This document shows positions 33,816-43,856 of a stretch of DNA of 64,000 nucleotides, piece after piece. The DNA is from an uncultured Actinomycetes bacterium (GTDB lineage Bacteria; Actinomycetota; Acidimicrobiia; Acidimicrobiales; RAAP-2). Position 1 is the stretch's first letter, and each line of letters opens with the position of its first letter. The position numbers were made by a program, and so were the translations under genes. The DNA lies in NCBI GenBank assembly GCA_903860915.1, contig CAIOSJ010000025.1:186001-250000 (forward strand), read 5' to 3'. The notes beneath the pieces are model-generated. The model saw nothing but the letters and a program-made list of their open reading frames with translations, searched no databases and was not told the origin of the DNA.

Positions 33816-35075
33816 ATGACCGTGACCACGGAGCAAGAAAATAGTGCCAGCGGCACCGATACGTACGCAACGGAAACAACTTTTTCTCAGTTGGGGGTGA
33901 GTCAGCCACTGGTTGACGCACTCACATTGCAGGGAATAACCGTGGCCTTCCCCATCCAAGCGATGACCATCCACGACGCGCTCGCCGGGCGGGACGTGTG
34001 CGGCAAGGCGAAAACTGGTTCGGGCAAAACCCTCGGTTTCGGACTCCCCATGTTGATGCGCGTGGCTGAACAGTTGGTCGACTGCGGTACCTATACCCAG
34101 ACTCCTCCAGCCCGTCCGCGAGGCCTCGTCCTACTGCCGACCCGCGAGCTCGCCGTGCAGGTATTCGAAGTCCTCGAGCCTCTGGGCCGTGCCATGGGTC
34201 TGACGGTGGCTGCCGTCTACGGCGGCGCCGACGTGGAACGTCAGATTAAGCAGATGCGCAAGGGCTGCGACGTCATTATCGCGACCCCGGGTCGTTTAAT
34301 CGACCTTGGCGATCGCGGTGAAGTCAACGTGGAAGACCTCGACGTGCTGGTGCTCGATGAAGCCGACCGCATGGCCGACATGGGTTTTATGCCCCAGGTG
34401 GAATGGGTTCTTCGCCGTATCGCTGAGCGCCCGCACCAGACCTTGCTCTTTTCGGCGACGCTCGACGGCGCGGTTGACCGCTTGGTCAAACGCTACTTAA
34501 CCGACCCGGTCTTTCACGAAGTAGTGAGCGACACGCAAACGGTGTCGCAGATGGTGCACCACTTCCTCAATGTTCACCAAATGGACCGCATCAAGGTTGT
34601 GGCTGCTATTTGCAAGTCCTACGACAAAATCATCATCTTCGCTCGCACCAAACGTGGCGCTGATCGACTCGTGGAGCAGTTGGAAAAAGAAGGCGTCGAT
34701 GCGGCAGCAATTCACGGTGACCTTCGTCAGAGCCAGCGAGAAAAGGCCCTGGCCGACTTCGGCGCCGACAAGTTGCACGTTCTAGTGGCGACCGATGTCG
34801 CAGCGCGTGGACTGCATATCGACGGCGTCGACGTGGTAATTCACTTCGATCCGCCAGAGGATCACAAGGCCTACCTTCACCGTTCGGGTCGTACGGCACG
34901 GGCCGGATCGACCGGCATAGTGGTGTCTCTCCTCCTGTGGAACCAAATTGTGGAAGCCAGCATCATCATGAAGCGCATTGAACTTAAGTTGCCTATTGTG
35001 GAAGTGTTCTCGAACAATCCACATCTCAAAGATCTCGCCAACTGGGCGCCTCCGCAGAGTGACTCGGTCCTATGA
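33816..35075 (+). CDS. DEAD-box RNA helicase
   Basis: The 419-residue protein has all helicase motifs in order: a Q motif (FSQLGVSQPLVDALTLQGI), AKTGSGKT (I), PTRELAVQ (Ia), ATPGRL (Ib), LDEADRMADMGF (II), FSATLD (III), and in the second lobe DVAARGLHIDGVD and HRSGRTARAG (V, VI). It lacks the long C-terminal RNA-binding extension of DeaD/DbpA, so it is RhlE-like in architecture. The stop overlaps the PIG-L deacetylase gene by 4 bp. Confidence 0.93.
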   Translation: MTVTTEQENSASGTDTYATETTFSQLGVSQPLVDALTLQGITVAFPIQAMTIHDALAGRDVCGKAKTGSGKTLGFGLPMLMRVAEQLVDCGTYTQTPPARPRGLVLLPTRELAVQVFEVLEPLGRAMGLTVAAVYGGADVERQIKQMRKGCDVIIATPGRLIDLGDRGEVNVEDLDVLVLDEADRMADMGFMPQVEWVLRRIAERPHQTLLFSATLDGAVDRLVKRYLTDPVFHEVVSDTQTVSQMVHHFLNVHQMDRIKVVAAICKSYDKIIIFARTKRGADRLVEQLEKEGVDAAAIHGDLRQSQREKALADFGADKLHVLVATDVAARGLHIDGVDVVIHFDPPEDHKAYLHRSGRTARAGSTGIVVSLLLWNQIVEASIIMKRIELKLPIVEVFSNNPHLKDLANWAPPQSDSVL

Positions 35076-35824
35076 GTAAGAAGAAATCAAAAAAACAGTC
35101 ATTGCCCATTTTTAGCTACGACGGTACGTTGCAGCGCGTCCTCGTGGTGGTCGCCCATCCCGACGACATCGACTTCGGCTCGGCGGGCACGATTGCGATG
35201 TTGACCTCCCACGGGGTCAACGTGGCCTACTGCCTGGTCACCTCGGGGGACGCCGGAGGAGACGCATCGACACACACCAAGCAAGAGCGCGCGGCAATTC
35301 GCGAGCGAGAACAAACCGCCGCCGCCGCCGAAGTCGGGGTGACGACGCTCCACTTCTTGAAATGGCCCGATGGTGAGGTGGAGCCTACCCTCGAGCTTCG
35401 TCGTGAGATCTCTCGCGTGATTCGTATTGAGCGACCGGACGTCGTCATTACCCAGTCGCCGGAACGCAATTGGGAAAGAATTTATGCCTCGCATCCAGAC
35501 CACTTGGCAACTGGTGAGGCGACCATGCGGGCCGTCTATCCCGATAGTCGCAATCCTCACTCTCACCCGGAGCTGCTCGCGGAGGGTTTCGCTCCGCACA
35601 CCATTCCGGAAGTGTGGGTTTCGTCGTCGCAGCCCAACTTCATTGTCGACACCACTGAGTACTTTGATAAGAAACTCGCCGCCCTCCGCCAGCACGAGAG
35701 TCAGGTTGGCGGCAACGCCGATCTCGAGAAGATGCTGCGTGAGTGGGGCCGCCGCGTCGCCAAGGAAGCCGGACTCGGTAAGGGTCGACTAGCCGAGGGC
35801 TTCCGCCGCGTCGCCACGCAGTAA
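35072..35824 (+). CDS. PIG-L family deacetylase
   Basis: This zinc-dependent N-acetylglucosamine/mycothiol-type deacetylase has the metal-binding VVAHPDDIDFG near residue 27 and the third ligand region YASHPDHLATGE near residue 140. An RN-W and catalytic Asp are present, and the basic start (MSKKKSKKQ) is unusual. Length (250) fits the MshB/LmbE family, but MshB-specific residues cannot be confirmed, so the substrate (mycothiol precursor, a glycolipid or other) is open. It overlaps the helicase gene. Confidence 0.88.
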   Translation: MSKKKSKKQSLPIFSYDGTLQRVLVVVAHPDDIDFGSAGTIAMLTSHGVNVAYCLVTSGDAGGDASTHTKQERAAIREREQTAAAAEVGVTTLHFLKWPDGEVEPTLELRREISRVIRIERPDVVITQSPERNWERIYASHPDHLATGEATMRAVYPDSRNPHSHPELLAEGFAPHTIPEVWVSSSQPNFIVDTTEYFDKKLAALRQHESQVGGNADLEKMLREWGRRVAKEAGLGKGRLAEGFRRVATQ

Positions 35825-35832
35825 GCCACTCG

Positions 35833-36690
35833 GTGATCGACGTCACGGGGCCGCTTTCCCTTGAAGTCATCTTCGTCGTACTCGCGGCGGGACTGATACA
35901 CGCCATCTGGAACGCGGTGGTTAAGAGTTTTGACGATCAGGACACGAGCTTTTTCTTGCTCAACGTCGGTAGTCTGCTGCTCTGCGGTGCCATTTTGCCG
36001 GTTGCGGGCTTGCCCCTGCGCTCAAGTTGGAGCTTCGTCGCGGCTTCGACCTTGTGTCACTTGCTGTACCAAACATTCCTTATGGGTGCCTACCGGCACG
36101 GGGCGTTTTCTCGTTCGTACCCCATTGCGCGGGGCACGGCACCTCTACTTGGAACCTTGGGGGGCGTGATTTTTTCTCCAGACTCGGTGTCCCTCGGCGC
36201 CCTGCTCGGCATCGCCGCCATTGTCGCGGGCATTGTGTCACTCGCAGCATTCGACGCCAACAAGCTCACCCGCCGCGCGGTGGGCTGGGCCGTGATTACC
36301 GGTGTGATGATTGCCGCGTACACGGTGATCGACGGCATTGGCTCACGTCACGCGCACTCACCCCTGAAGTATCTCCTGGTTATTTCGGTGGCCCAGAACA
36401 TTATTTTTGCCTCGACGATGTGGCATCGTCGTCGTAAAAAGCCCTGGCCACTTCCGCCGACTCTGGCTCTCGGTCTCGCCGGAGGTGGTGTATCGGCCCT
36501 GGGTTATTTCTTGGTGCTCTGGGCGCAGTCACGTGCGAGCATCGGCATCGTGTCAGCACTACGGGAAACGGGAGTCGTGTGGGGCGCGTTCATTGGTGTG
36601 GTGGTATTTAAAGAGAAGGGCGGTTGGCGCATTATGGTCGCCGCGATCAGCGTCGCAGCTGGGATAATTCTCATCACTCTGGGCCGGTAG
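35833..36690 (+). CDS. EamA/DMT-family membrane transporter
   Basis: The 285-residue protein shows ten hydrophobic segments in two EamA repeats, each beginning as AGLIHAIWNAVVKSF and GWAVITGVMIAAYTVIDG, the expected helix-initial motifs of drug/metabolite exporters. The GTG start is 9 bp after the deacetylase stop. Substrate is unknown. Confidence 0.82.
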   Translation: MIDVTGPLSLEVIFVVLAAGLIHAIWNAVVKSFDDQDTSFFLLNVGSLLLCGAILPVAGLPLRSSWSFVAASTLCHLLYQTFLMGAYRHGAFSRSYPIARGTAPLLGTLGGVIFSPDSVSLGALLGIAAIVAGIVSLAAFDANKLTRRAVGWAVITGVMIAAYTVIDGIGSRHAHSPLKYLLVISVAQNIIFASTMWHRRRKKPWPLPPTLALGLAGGGVSALGYFLVLWAQSRASIGIVSALRETGVVWGAFIGVVVFKEKGGWRIMVAAISVAAGIILITLGR

Positions 36691-36726
36691 CGACACGGTA
36701 TTGGGCCTATCGCCTAGCGTGTCGCT

Positions 36727-37491
36727 ATGACTAAAACTGTTCTCATTACTGGCGCTGGATCGGGTTTCGGCAAGATGGCGGCACTGGCCTTGGCTGAGCG
36801 TGGGCACCACGTGATTGCCACCACTGAAACCGACGAGCAGGCCGTTGCTCTCCGAGCGGAAGCTCCACAATTGACGGTCGAGAAGCTGGACATCACGTCG
36901 GCGGATATCGCCAAAGTAGACGCCTGGGAAATTGACGTTCTCATCAATAACGCCGGCGCCGGACAAACCGGGCCCCTCGCTGACGTGCCCCTCGACCGCG
37001 TGAGGCATCTTTTTGAGGTGAACGTCTTTGGCACCTTGGCCGTCACTCAGCAGGTGCTGAAGGGAATGGTCGAGCGCGGCTCGGGTCGCGTCATCATCAT
37101 GTCGTCCATCGCGGGTGTTCTCGCCGCCCCCACCTTCGGGCCCTACGCAATGACTAAGCACGCCTTGGAGGCCATGGGTAAGGCGATGAGGGGTGAGCTG
37201 GCTTCGGCAGGTATCGACGTCTGTCTGATCAATCCCGGTCCGTACCAGACGGGCTTCAATGACCGCATGGCTAATTCCATGTGGGAATGGTTTGGGGATT
37301 CTTCGCTCAACAAGAACGAGACCGGTCTCTTCAAGATGATTGGAGAGTTCGTCACGACGGGACAAATGGATCCTCGAGAAGTGTCGGATCGATTGGTGGA
37401 ACTGACCGAAGCCGAGACGACTACGGAAAACAACTTTGTCCCGCCGTCCATTCGCGACCAACTCAGTGGCGCCATGAACGAGCAGTTGTAA
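36727..37491 (+). CDS. Short-chain dehydrogenase/reductase upstream of mftD
   Basis: The 254-residue SDR has TGAGSGFGK near residue 8, NNAGAG near residue 76, SSIAG with catalytic Ser near residue 124, and YAMTKHALEAM with Tyr and Lys near residue 138. Its nucleotide specificity and substrate are not readable. It is 77 bp ahead of mftD on the same strand. In actinobacteria many mycofactocin-linked enzymes are SDRs, but this one lacks the clear subgroup features of the SDR at 50528, so the link is only positional. Confidence 0.87.
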   Translation: MTKTVLITGAGSGFGKMAALALAERGHHVIATTETDEQAVALRAEAPQLTVEKLDITSADIAKVDAWEIDVLINNAGAGQTGPLADVPLDRVRHLFEVNVFGTLAVTQQVLKGMVERGSGRVIIMSSIAGVLAAPTFGPYAMTKHALEAMGKAMRGELASAGIDVCLINPGPYQTGFNDRMANSMWEWFGDSSLNKNETGLFKMIGEFVTTGQMDPREVSDRLVELTEAETTTENNFVPPSIRDQLSGAMNEQL

Positions 37492-37568
37492 GAACGCATC
37501 ACGACCCCGCACTCTCGTGGGGGAGAAGTTCGTTGGCGGTAAAGTTACCTAACACCTTGGAGGAACGC

Positions 37569-38744
37569 ATGGCGAGTAAGTGGTTCGAAACGGTCGCAGT
37601 TGCTCAGCGACGGGCTCAAAAACGCCTGCCCAAGTCGGTGTACGGAGCCTTGGTCGCCGGAGCGGAGAAGGGTCTTTCCTCGCAGGACAATCTAAATTCC
37701 TTCGACCTCCTCGGCTTCGCACCGCACATCGCTGGAAACTCCAATGAGCGTGAAATGTCCACGACGGTCATGGGGCAATCGGTGTCAATGCCCGTTCTCA
37801 TTTCTCCGACTGGGGTTCAGGCTGTCGACCCCGAAGGCGAGGTGGCCGTGGCCCGTGCAGCGGCCAACCGTGGCGTGGCGATGGGACTCAGTTCTTTCGC
37901 TAGTCGATCGCTCGAAGATGTGGTCACGGTTAACAGTCAGGTCTTCTTGCAGATGTACTGGTCGGGTTCGCGGGACGTCATGCTGCAACGACTGGAGCGC
38001 GCGAAGCTTGCGGGGGCCCAGGGAATTATTTTGACCTTGGATTGGTCGTTTTCGAATGGTCGAGATTGGGGCAGTCCGTGGATCCCCGAGAAGATTGACT
38101 TTAAGGCGATGGCGAAATTGGCCCCCGAAGTCATCGTCAAGCCGGGTTGGCTCTGGCGCTTCGCGCGAACGGGCCACTTCCCGGACCTCGGAGCACCGAA
38201 CATGGCCCCAGTGGGTCAAAAGCCACCGACCTTCTTCGGTGCCTACTACGAGTGGATGCAGAGCCCACTACCGACCTGGGATGACGTGGCGTGGTTGCGC
38301 AGTCAGTGGGAAGGCGCCTTCATGGTGAAGGGCGTTAGCCGGGTGGACGACGCCAAGCGTGTCGTCGACCTCGGCGCTACGGCGCTGTCGGTGTCGAATC
38401 ACGGCGGCAATAATCTGGACGGCACGCCCGCGCCGATTCGCTGTCTCCCGGCCATTGCGGCTGCGGTTGGTAACGACATTGAAGTCCTCTTGGACGGGGG
38501 CGTTCGCCGGGGTAGCGATGTCGTGAAGGCACTCGCTCTCGGGGCGAAGGCCGTCATGATTGGTCGGGCCTACCTATGGGGTCTGGGGGCCAACGGTCAA
38601 GCGGGGGTGGAAAATGTCCTCGACGTAATTCGTGGTGGCATTGACGCCACGCTTCTGGGTCTTGGTAAGGCCAATATTTCTGAACTCACCCCCGACGACC
38701 TCGTCACTCCACCGGACTTCTTTCGAAGTCTGGGCTCGAAGTAG
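37569..38744 (+). CDS. mftD: Mycofactocin biosynthesis FMN-dependent deaminase MftD
   Basis: MftD oxidatively deaminates the AHDP intermediate to the keto-amide pre-mycofactocin, using FMN. The 391-residue protein is of the lactate-dehydrogenase/glycolate-oxidase fold and resembles mycobacterial MftD (Rv0694) from start to end: WFETVAVAQRRAQKRLPKSVY, SPTGVQAVDPEGEVAVARAA, the distinctive YWSGSRD and DWSFSNGRDWGSPWIPEK blocks, and SVSNHGGNNLDGTPAPIR with the FMN-contacting His. A GGAGG site precedes the ATG. A 16-base hairpin sits at 37505-37522 just downstream of the SDR. It is about 10 kb from the rest of the mft genes. Confidence 0.93.
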   Translation: MASKWFETVAVAQRRAQKRLPKSVYGALVAGAEKGLSSQDNLNSFDLLGFAPHIAGNSNEREMSTTVMGQSVSMPVLISPTGVQAVDPEGEVAVARAAANRGVAMGLSSFASRSLEDVVTVNSQVFLQMYWSGSRDVMLQRLERAKLAGAQGIILTLDWSFSNGRDWGSPWIPEKIDFKAMAKLAPEVIVKPGWLWRFARTGHFPDLGAPNMAPVGQKPPTFFGAYYEWMQSPLPTWDDVAWLRSQWEGAFMVKGVSRVDDAKRVVDLGATALSVSNHGGNNLDGTPAPIRCLPAIAAAVGNDIEVLLDGGVRRGSDVVKALALGAKAVMIGRAYLWGLGANGQAGVENVLDVIRGGIDATLLGLGKANISELTPDDLVTPPDFFRSLGSK

Positions 38745-38753
38745 CGCACGATC

Positions 38754-40028
38754 ATGGCTTCTAACGGTCCCAGTGACGCGGCCTCACCGTTGCGCACCTC
38801 ACTTCCCACGCATGGTCGTAGTGCGGCTGCGACCCTCGGCGAGATGTTTCAACGCAAGGCCAGCGACGCCGAGTGGCTGAAGGGTCGTACGTTTTCACTG
38901 GTCTATCCCACCGGACGAGCAGACGTGGACGCAATCCTCTTAGAAGCGAACGTGGCTTACATGTTCGAAAATGCCCTCAATCCTCTCAAATTTCCCAGTT
39001 TGGCCACCATGCAGCGTGAGGTCGTGAACATGACCTCGTCGTTGGTAAACGCCCCCAGTTCTTCGGGTGCTGGTTTTTCCTCGGGGGGGACTGAGTCGAT
39101 TTTTCTCTCGGTTCTCGTCGCCCGTGAAAGAGCTCGCGTGGAGCGAGGGATTGGTCACGGAAACATTGTTTTTCCCGAGTCGGCCCACCCAGCCTTCGCC
39201 AAAGCTGCTTTTTATACGGGTCTCGAAGCACGAGCCACCAGCCTGAGCGAGGATTTCACGGCGGACCTCGCGGCGCTGGAGGCGGCGGTTGACGAGAACA
39301 CGGTGCTCATCATCGGTTCGGCCTACGGTAACCCTCACGGCGTCGTCGATCCCATTGAAGCGATGAGCAACTTCGCCCTCGACCGGGGCATTGCCTTTCA
39401 TTCCGATACCTGCATCGGGGCCTTTGTCCTCCCTTTCCTTGAGCGTTTGGGCATTGAGGTTCCACCCTTCGACTTCCGTCTGCCGGGAGTTACGCAAATG
39501 TCCTGTGACGTGCACAAGTACGGCTACTCGACCAAGGGGGCGTCGGTGATTGTCTACCGCGACGCCGCGTGGTTGCAGCATCAAGTTTTTGATTACGACG
39601 TGTGGCCCTCCGGCCGCTACCGCACGGCCTCCGTGGCGGGTGCCCGGGCCGCCAGTCCGATTGCGGCGGCTTGGTCACTCATGACCTATCTCGGTGAAGA
39701 TGGTTACCTCGACATCATGCGGGGCCTCGTTACGACCGTCGCCACTATGAAAGATGGCATCAGCGCCTTACCCGGTCTGCGTATTTTGGGCAATCCCATC
39801 GGGCCACTCTTAACTTTCACTTCCGACACTGATGACATCTTCGCCATCGCGGACGTTATGGACGACCACGGTTGGCACCTCAATCGCATCGGATCTCCGA
39901 ACGGCCTCCACATGATGATCTCGCCTCTCCACGGCCTCTACGCCGAGGAGTTTCTGACAGATTTGGCTTCCGCAGTGGCCAATCACGGCCCCTCTCGCGG
40001 GATAGGCGCTGGTTACAACGGGCGCTAA
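38754..40028 (+). CDS. PLP-dependent enzyme, sphingosine-1-phosphate-lyase/decarboxylase-like
   Basis: The 424-residue protein is an aspartate-aminotransferase-fold PLP enzyme of the group II decarboxylase/S1P-lyase clan: SGGTESIFLSVL near residue 112 contacts the phosphate, HSDTCIGAF near residue 218 gives the ring-binding Asp, and DVHKYGYSTKGASV near residue 255 has the PLP lysine. The C-terminal GLHMMISPLHG also fits S1P lyase. It follows mftD by 9 bp, so it is almost certainly cotranscribed. A lyase would give an aldehyde; whether that product feeds a mycofactocin dehydrogenase is speculation. Confidence 0.85.
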   Translation: MASNGPSDAASPLRTSLPTHGRSAAATLGEMFQRKASDAEWLKGRTFSLVYPTGRADVDAILLEANVAYMFENALNPLKFPSLATMQREVVNMTSSLVNAPSSSGAGFSSGGTESIFLSVLVARERARVERGIGHGNIVFPESAHPAFAKAAFYTGLEARATSLSEDFTADLAALEAAVDENTVLIIGSAYGNPHGVVDPIEAMSNFALDRGIAFHSDTCIGAFVLPFLERLGIEVPPFDFRLPGVTQMSCDVHKYGYSTKGASVIVYRDAAWLQHQVFDYDVWPSGRYRTASVAGARAASPIAAAWSLMTYLGEDGYLDIMRGLVTTVATMKDGISALPGLRILGNPIGPLLTFTSDTDDIFAIADVMDDHGWHLNRIGSPNGLHMMISPLHGLYAEEFLTDLASAVANHGPSRGIGAGYNGR

Positions 40029-40067
40029 GTCACTGGAGAGATGCGCTCGCAGCGCAGTCTCGAATAC

Positions 40068-41078
40068 TTAGGCGAAAATACTGACGCTGGCACGGCTGGT
40101 CGCATCCGAGAGCGTCGGCGTTCCTCGATCGACCCCAAAGAGCTCGTTCAGCCACGCACCGAGAATTTCGACGTGCTGTAGCACCACTGGACGCCAGGGG
40201 TCTCCGGCAGTTCCGGTAACACCTTCTGACATTGTGGCGATGTAGTCGGTGACCATTTCCGGGACGCCTGCAATGCGGGGGGCGACCTCGAGGTACATGC
40301 CGACGTCACTGCAACCCTGGTGCCCCACGTTTTCGAGACACAGCGCAGTCAGTAAATCTTCGTCGAGGTGCTTGGTCGCGAAGGCCATGTCGATGGGTGG
40401 TGGAGTGGTGGTGTCGTGATCGGCTCCGATGAGCAGGAGAGGAACGGCGAGGGCGCTGAAGTGTTCAGCGGGCACCGTGCGAAGGTAGGGCTCGAGTCCA
40501 GCGACGCCGCGCATCACGGGTCCGGAGGACTGCGTGGCGGCGAAGGACACTGAACTATTGGCCCCGAAGGAGTGTCCCCCCACCACAATCTGGTCGTAGT
40601 CAAGGGTGAGGCCGTGGTCGAAGCCGGGTCGAAGGCCGGCCACGCTGTCGACGAGAAATTGCAGGTCCTCAATTCGCTGACGCTGATTCGTCTCCTCATC
40701 AACGGCCAAATTAAGAACGTAATCGGGCATGGTATTGCCCGGGTGATCGCAGGCGACGATGACGTAGCCACGACCGGCTAAGGCTTCGCAGAGCTGGGAG
40801 TAGACGTGGCGAGTGCCGGAACTTCCATGGGACCAGATAATCACGGGATGAGGTCCCGGCAGGGGGGTGGCACCATCAAGGGCGTGCGAGGTGAAGCCAA
40901 TTCCTGGGAGCAACTCGTAATTAGAAAGTGTCGTGGACGATCCCTCGACGGCGGGGTACCAGCAGTCCACCCCGATGTAGCGGTTTCGACGCTGATCATC
41001 AACGAGCAGGTGAGTCGAACGACCAACGCTGTAGGTCGCAACTTCGAGGGGTGCTCCAGTGTTGATGAAGTCGGTCAT
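40068..41078 (-). CDS. Alpha/beta hydrolase, PAF-acetylhydrolase-like
   Basis: The 336-residue protein has HPVIIWSHGSSGTRHVYS near residue 80, the oxyanion region, and the nucleophile elbow VVGGHSFGANS near residue 168, with a conserved Asp in LLLIGADHD near residue 222 and a His in NVGHQGCSD near residue 257 completing the triad. The overall pattern is that of platelet-activating-factor acetylhydrolase-like esterases. There is no signal peptide. It lies 2 bp after aconitase on the same strand but without an obvious link. Confidence 0.82.
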   Translation of the reverse strand: MTDFINTGAPLEVATYSVGRSTHLLVDDQRRNRYIGVDCWYPAVEGSSTTLSNYELLPGIGFTSHALDGATPLPGPHPVIIWSHGSSGTRHVYSQLCEALAGRGYVIVACDHPGNTMPDYVLNLAVDEETNQRQRIEDLQFLVDSVAGLRPGFDHGLTLDYDQIVVGGHSFGANSSVSFAATQSSGPVMRGVAGLEPYLRTVPAEHFSALAVPLLLIGADHDTTTPPPIDMAFATKHLDEDLLTALCLENVGHQGCSDVGMYLEVAPRIAGVPEMVTDYIATMSEGVTGTAGDPWRPVVLQHVEILGAWLNELFGVDRGTPTLSDATSRASVSIFA

Positions 41079-41080
41079 AA

Positions 41081-43765
41081 TTACTTCGCCGCCAACGCAC
41101 GCAGAACGAAGGGGAGGACCCCACCATTTCGGTAGTAGTCGGCTTCCGTCGGTGTGTCAATGCGCAGACGCACGTCGAAGCTAACTTGTTCACCCGACTG
41201 GCGAGTGGCCGTAACTTTCACGAGAGCTGGGGCGACACCGTCATTCAGCGAAGCGAGGCCGCGAATGTCAAAGACCTCGGTACCGTCGAGTTGGTAGGTC
41301 TCGGCCGTCTCGCCATTGGCGAACTGCAGGGGAAGTATTCCCATACCGACGAGGTTGGAGCGGTGAATACGCTCGAAACTCTCGACCAGAACCGCCTTGA
41401 CACCCAACAAGCGCGTCCCCTTGGCGGCCCAGTCGCGACTGGAGCCCGAGCCGTACTCGGTGCCACCCAGGATGACGAGGGGGGTACCCTCGTGTGCGTA
41501 TTTCATGGCCGCATCAAAGATCGACATGGCTTCATTTTCGGGCAATTTGATGGTGACGCCACCCTCGGTGCCCGGGGCCAATTGATTGCGTAGACGAATA
41601 TTTGCGAAGGTGCCGCGCACCATCACTTCGTGATTACCCCGTCGAGTTCCGTACGAGTTGAAGTCCTCGGCGGCTACTCCACCGTCGGTGAGATAACGGC
41701 CGGCCGGCACGTTGGCACGGATGTTCCCGGCGGGAGAGATGTGGTCGGTGGTCACTGAGTTGCCCAACTTGGCGAGAACGCGAGCTCCCACGACGTCGTG
41801 CACTGCGCTGAGTTCCATAGTGAGCCCGTCGAAGTAGGGCGGCAACTTCACGTAGGTCGATGCATTGTCCCAGGCGTAGGTGACCGCGTTCGTCGAGGGT
41901 ACGGCCTGCCACTGCTCGTCACCGGTGAAGGCGCTGGCGTAGCGAGACTCAAACATGTCGGGTGTGAGCGAGGCTCGAACGGCTGCGGCGACCTCGGCGT
42001 CACTGGGCCAGAGATCCTTTAAGTAGACCTCCACGCCGTCACTACCACGACCGAGCGGCTCGGTGGATAGATCGATGTCGATTGTTCCGGCGAGTGCGTA
42101 GGCCACCACCAGGGGTGGGCTGGCCAGGTAGTTCTGCTTCACGTCCGGGGAAATACGACCCTCGAAGTTGCGGTTTCCGGAGAGAACGGAAACGGCGGAG
42201 AGGTCATGGGCGTTGATGGCGTCGGACACCCCCGGCAGCAGGGGGCCGGTGTTGCCGATGCAGGTCGTGCAACCAAAACCCGCGAGGTAGAAACCCAGCT
42301 GATCGAGGTAGCCAGTGAGGTTGGCCTTGTCGAGGTAGTCCATGACGACTCGACTACCGGGAGCTAGGGAGGTTTTCACCCAGGCCGGGGTAGTGAGACC
42401 ACGCTCGACTGCTCGCCGAGCGACCAGTCCGGCTGCGACGAGGACGTTGGGATTGGACGTATTGGTGCAGGAAGTAATGGCGGCGACCACCACGGCACCG
42501 TCACGCAGCTCTTCGGCCGCATCGTGACCATGGACCACCTGCACCTCACGACCGAGAGCCTCTCGGAAAGCGCCGCGTGCGCCGCTGAGCGAGACGCGAT
42601 CTTGCGGGCGCTTCGGCCCAGCCAAGCTGGGTTCGACAGTGCTGAGGTCGAGATCAACGTATTCGGAGAATATTGGCTCACTGGTGCTGGCGTCGTGCCA
42701 CAGACCCTGAGCGCGGGCGTAGGTTTCAACGAGTTCGAGCTGCTGGGTGGGGCGGCCAGTGAAGGCGAGATAGTCGAGGGTGACCTGGTCGATGGGGAAA
42801 ATTGCGCAGGTGGCGCCATATTCCGGTGCCATATTGCCAATAGTGGCTCGAGTTTCCAAGGAGAGAGCGCTCACCCCGGGACCGTAGGCCTCGACGAATT
42901 TACCAACCACACCGTGTCGACGCAGGAGCTGGGTGATGGTGAGAACAACGTCAGTTGCCGTGACCCCTTCGCCGGGTGTGCCGGAAAGTCGCAGGCCGAC
43001 CACCGGTGGAATCAACATGGAACTGGGCTGACCCAGCATGCCGGCCTCGGCCTCAATACCGCCTACGCCCCACCCGAGAACGCCGAGTCCGTTCACCATG
43101 GTGGTGTGTGAGTCGGTGCCGACGACGGTGTCGAGATAGGCGACGCCATCGGCTTCAAAAACCACGCGAGCCAAGTGCTCCAGGTTGACCTGGTGACAGA
43201 TGCCCATGCCGGGAGGCACAACTCGAAATTGCTGCAGTGAGTTCTGGGCCCACTTCAAAAAGGTGTAGCGCTCGATATTGCGGTCGTATTCAATGGCGAC
43301 GTTTTCGTCGTAGCTGGTCGCAGTCCCGGTGTGCTCGAGAATAACGGAGTGGTCGATTACTAGTTCGACTGGAACCAGGGGATTGATCTTATTGGGGTCA
43401 CCACCGAGGGCAATGATGGCGTCGCGCATGGAAGCCAGATCCACCACGGCGGGAACGCCGGTGAGGTCCTGCATGAGGACGCGAGCCGGGGTGAAGGCGA
43501 TCTCACGAGCGTCGGGACCTGCCGCCTCACCGTGGCGGTCGGGGGTTTCACCCCATCGTGCAAGGGCTTCGATGTCGGCCTTGGTTACCTTGACACCGTC
43601 TTCGTGACGCAGCAAATTTTCGAGCAAAACTCGAATGGAGTAGGGCAGGCGGCTTACGCCGAGCGCGAGAAGCTCGGGGCTTTGGAGGTCGAAGTAGGTG
43701 AGGGTGCGTGAACCTACCGTGAGGTGAGACTCGCTGTGAAAGCTATTGAAGGAAGGGGTGCTCAT
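41081..43765 (-). CDS. acnA: Aconitate hydratase A
   Basis: AcnA interconverts citrate and isocitrate in the TCA cycle. The 894-residue protein has the [4Fe-4S] cysteines in [13 protein letters not shown] near residue 435 and [12 protein letters not shown] near residue 502, and the aconitase swivel domain with [14 protein letters not shown] near residue 780. The N-terminal [15 protein letters not shown] matches IRP-like bacterial AcnA. ATG 43765 is favoured over the longer reading from 43804. It is divergent from argS across a 91-bp gap. Confidence 0.95.
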   Translation of the reverse strand: MSTPSFNSFHSESHLTVGSRTLTYFDLQSPELLALGVSRLPYSIRVLLENLLRHEDGVKVTKADIEALARWGETPDRHGEAAGPDAREIAFTPARVLMQDLTGVPAVVDLASMRDAIIALGGDPNKINPLVPVELVIDHSVILEHTGTATSYDENVAIEYDRNIERYTFLKWAQNSLQQFRVVPPGMGICHQVNLEHLARVVFEADGVAYLDTVVGTDSHTTMVNGLGVLGWGVGGIEAEAGMLGQPSSMLIPPVVGLRLSGTPGEGVTATDVVLTITQLLRRHGVVGKFVEAYGPGVSALSLETRATIGNMAPEYGATCAIFPIDQVTLDYLAFTGRPTQQLELVETYARAQGLWHDASTSEPIFSEYVDLDLSTVEPSLAGPKRPQDRVSLSGARGAFREALGREVQVVHGHDAAEELRDGAVVVAAITSCTNTSNPNVLVAAGLVARRAVERGLTTPAWVKTSLAPGSRVVMDYLDKANLTGYLDQLGFYLAGFGCTTCIGNTGPLLPGVSDAINAHDLSAVSVLSGNRNFEGRISPDVKQNYLASPPLVVAYALAGTIDIDLSTEPLGRGSDGVEVYLKDLWPSDAEVAAAVRASLTPDMFESRYASAFTGDEQWQAVPSTNAVTYAWDNASTYVKLPPYFDGLTMELSAVHDVVGARVLAKLGNSVTTDHISPAGNIRANVPAGRYLTDGGVAAEDFNSYGTRRGNHEVMVRGTFANIRLRNQLAPGTEGGVTIKLPENEAMSIFDAAMKYAHEGTPLVILGGTEYGSGSSRDWAAKGTRLLGVKAVLVESFERIHRSNLVGMGILPLQFANGETAETYQLDGTEVFDIRGLASLNDGVAPALVKVTATRQSGEQVSFDVRLRIDTPTEADYYRNGGVLPFVLRALAAK

Positions 43766-43856
43766 AGGTACATTCTGCCACGAGGAATCGACGTCGTAAC
43801 TCAAGATTTAAGGCCCAGGTCACGAGTCGAGGGAAATGAGGTGAGAGACTAGAGAG

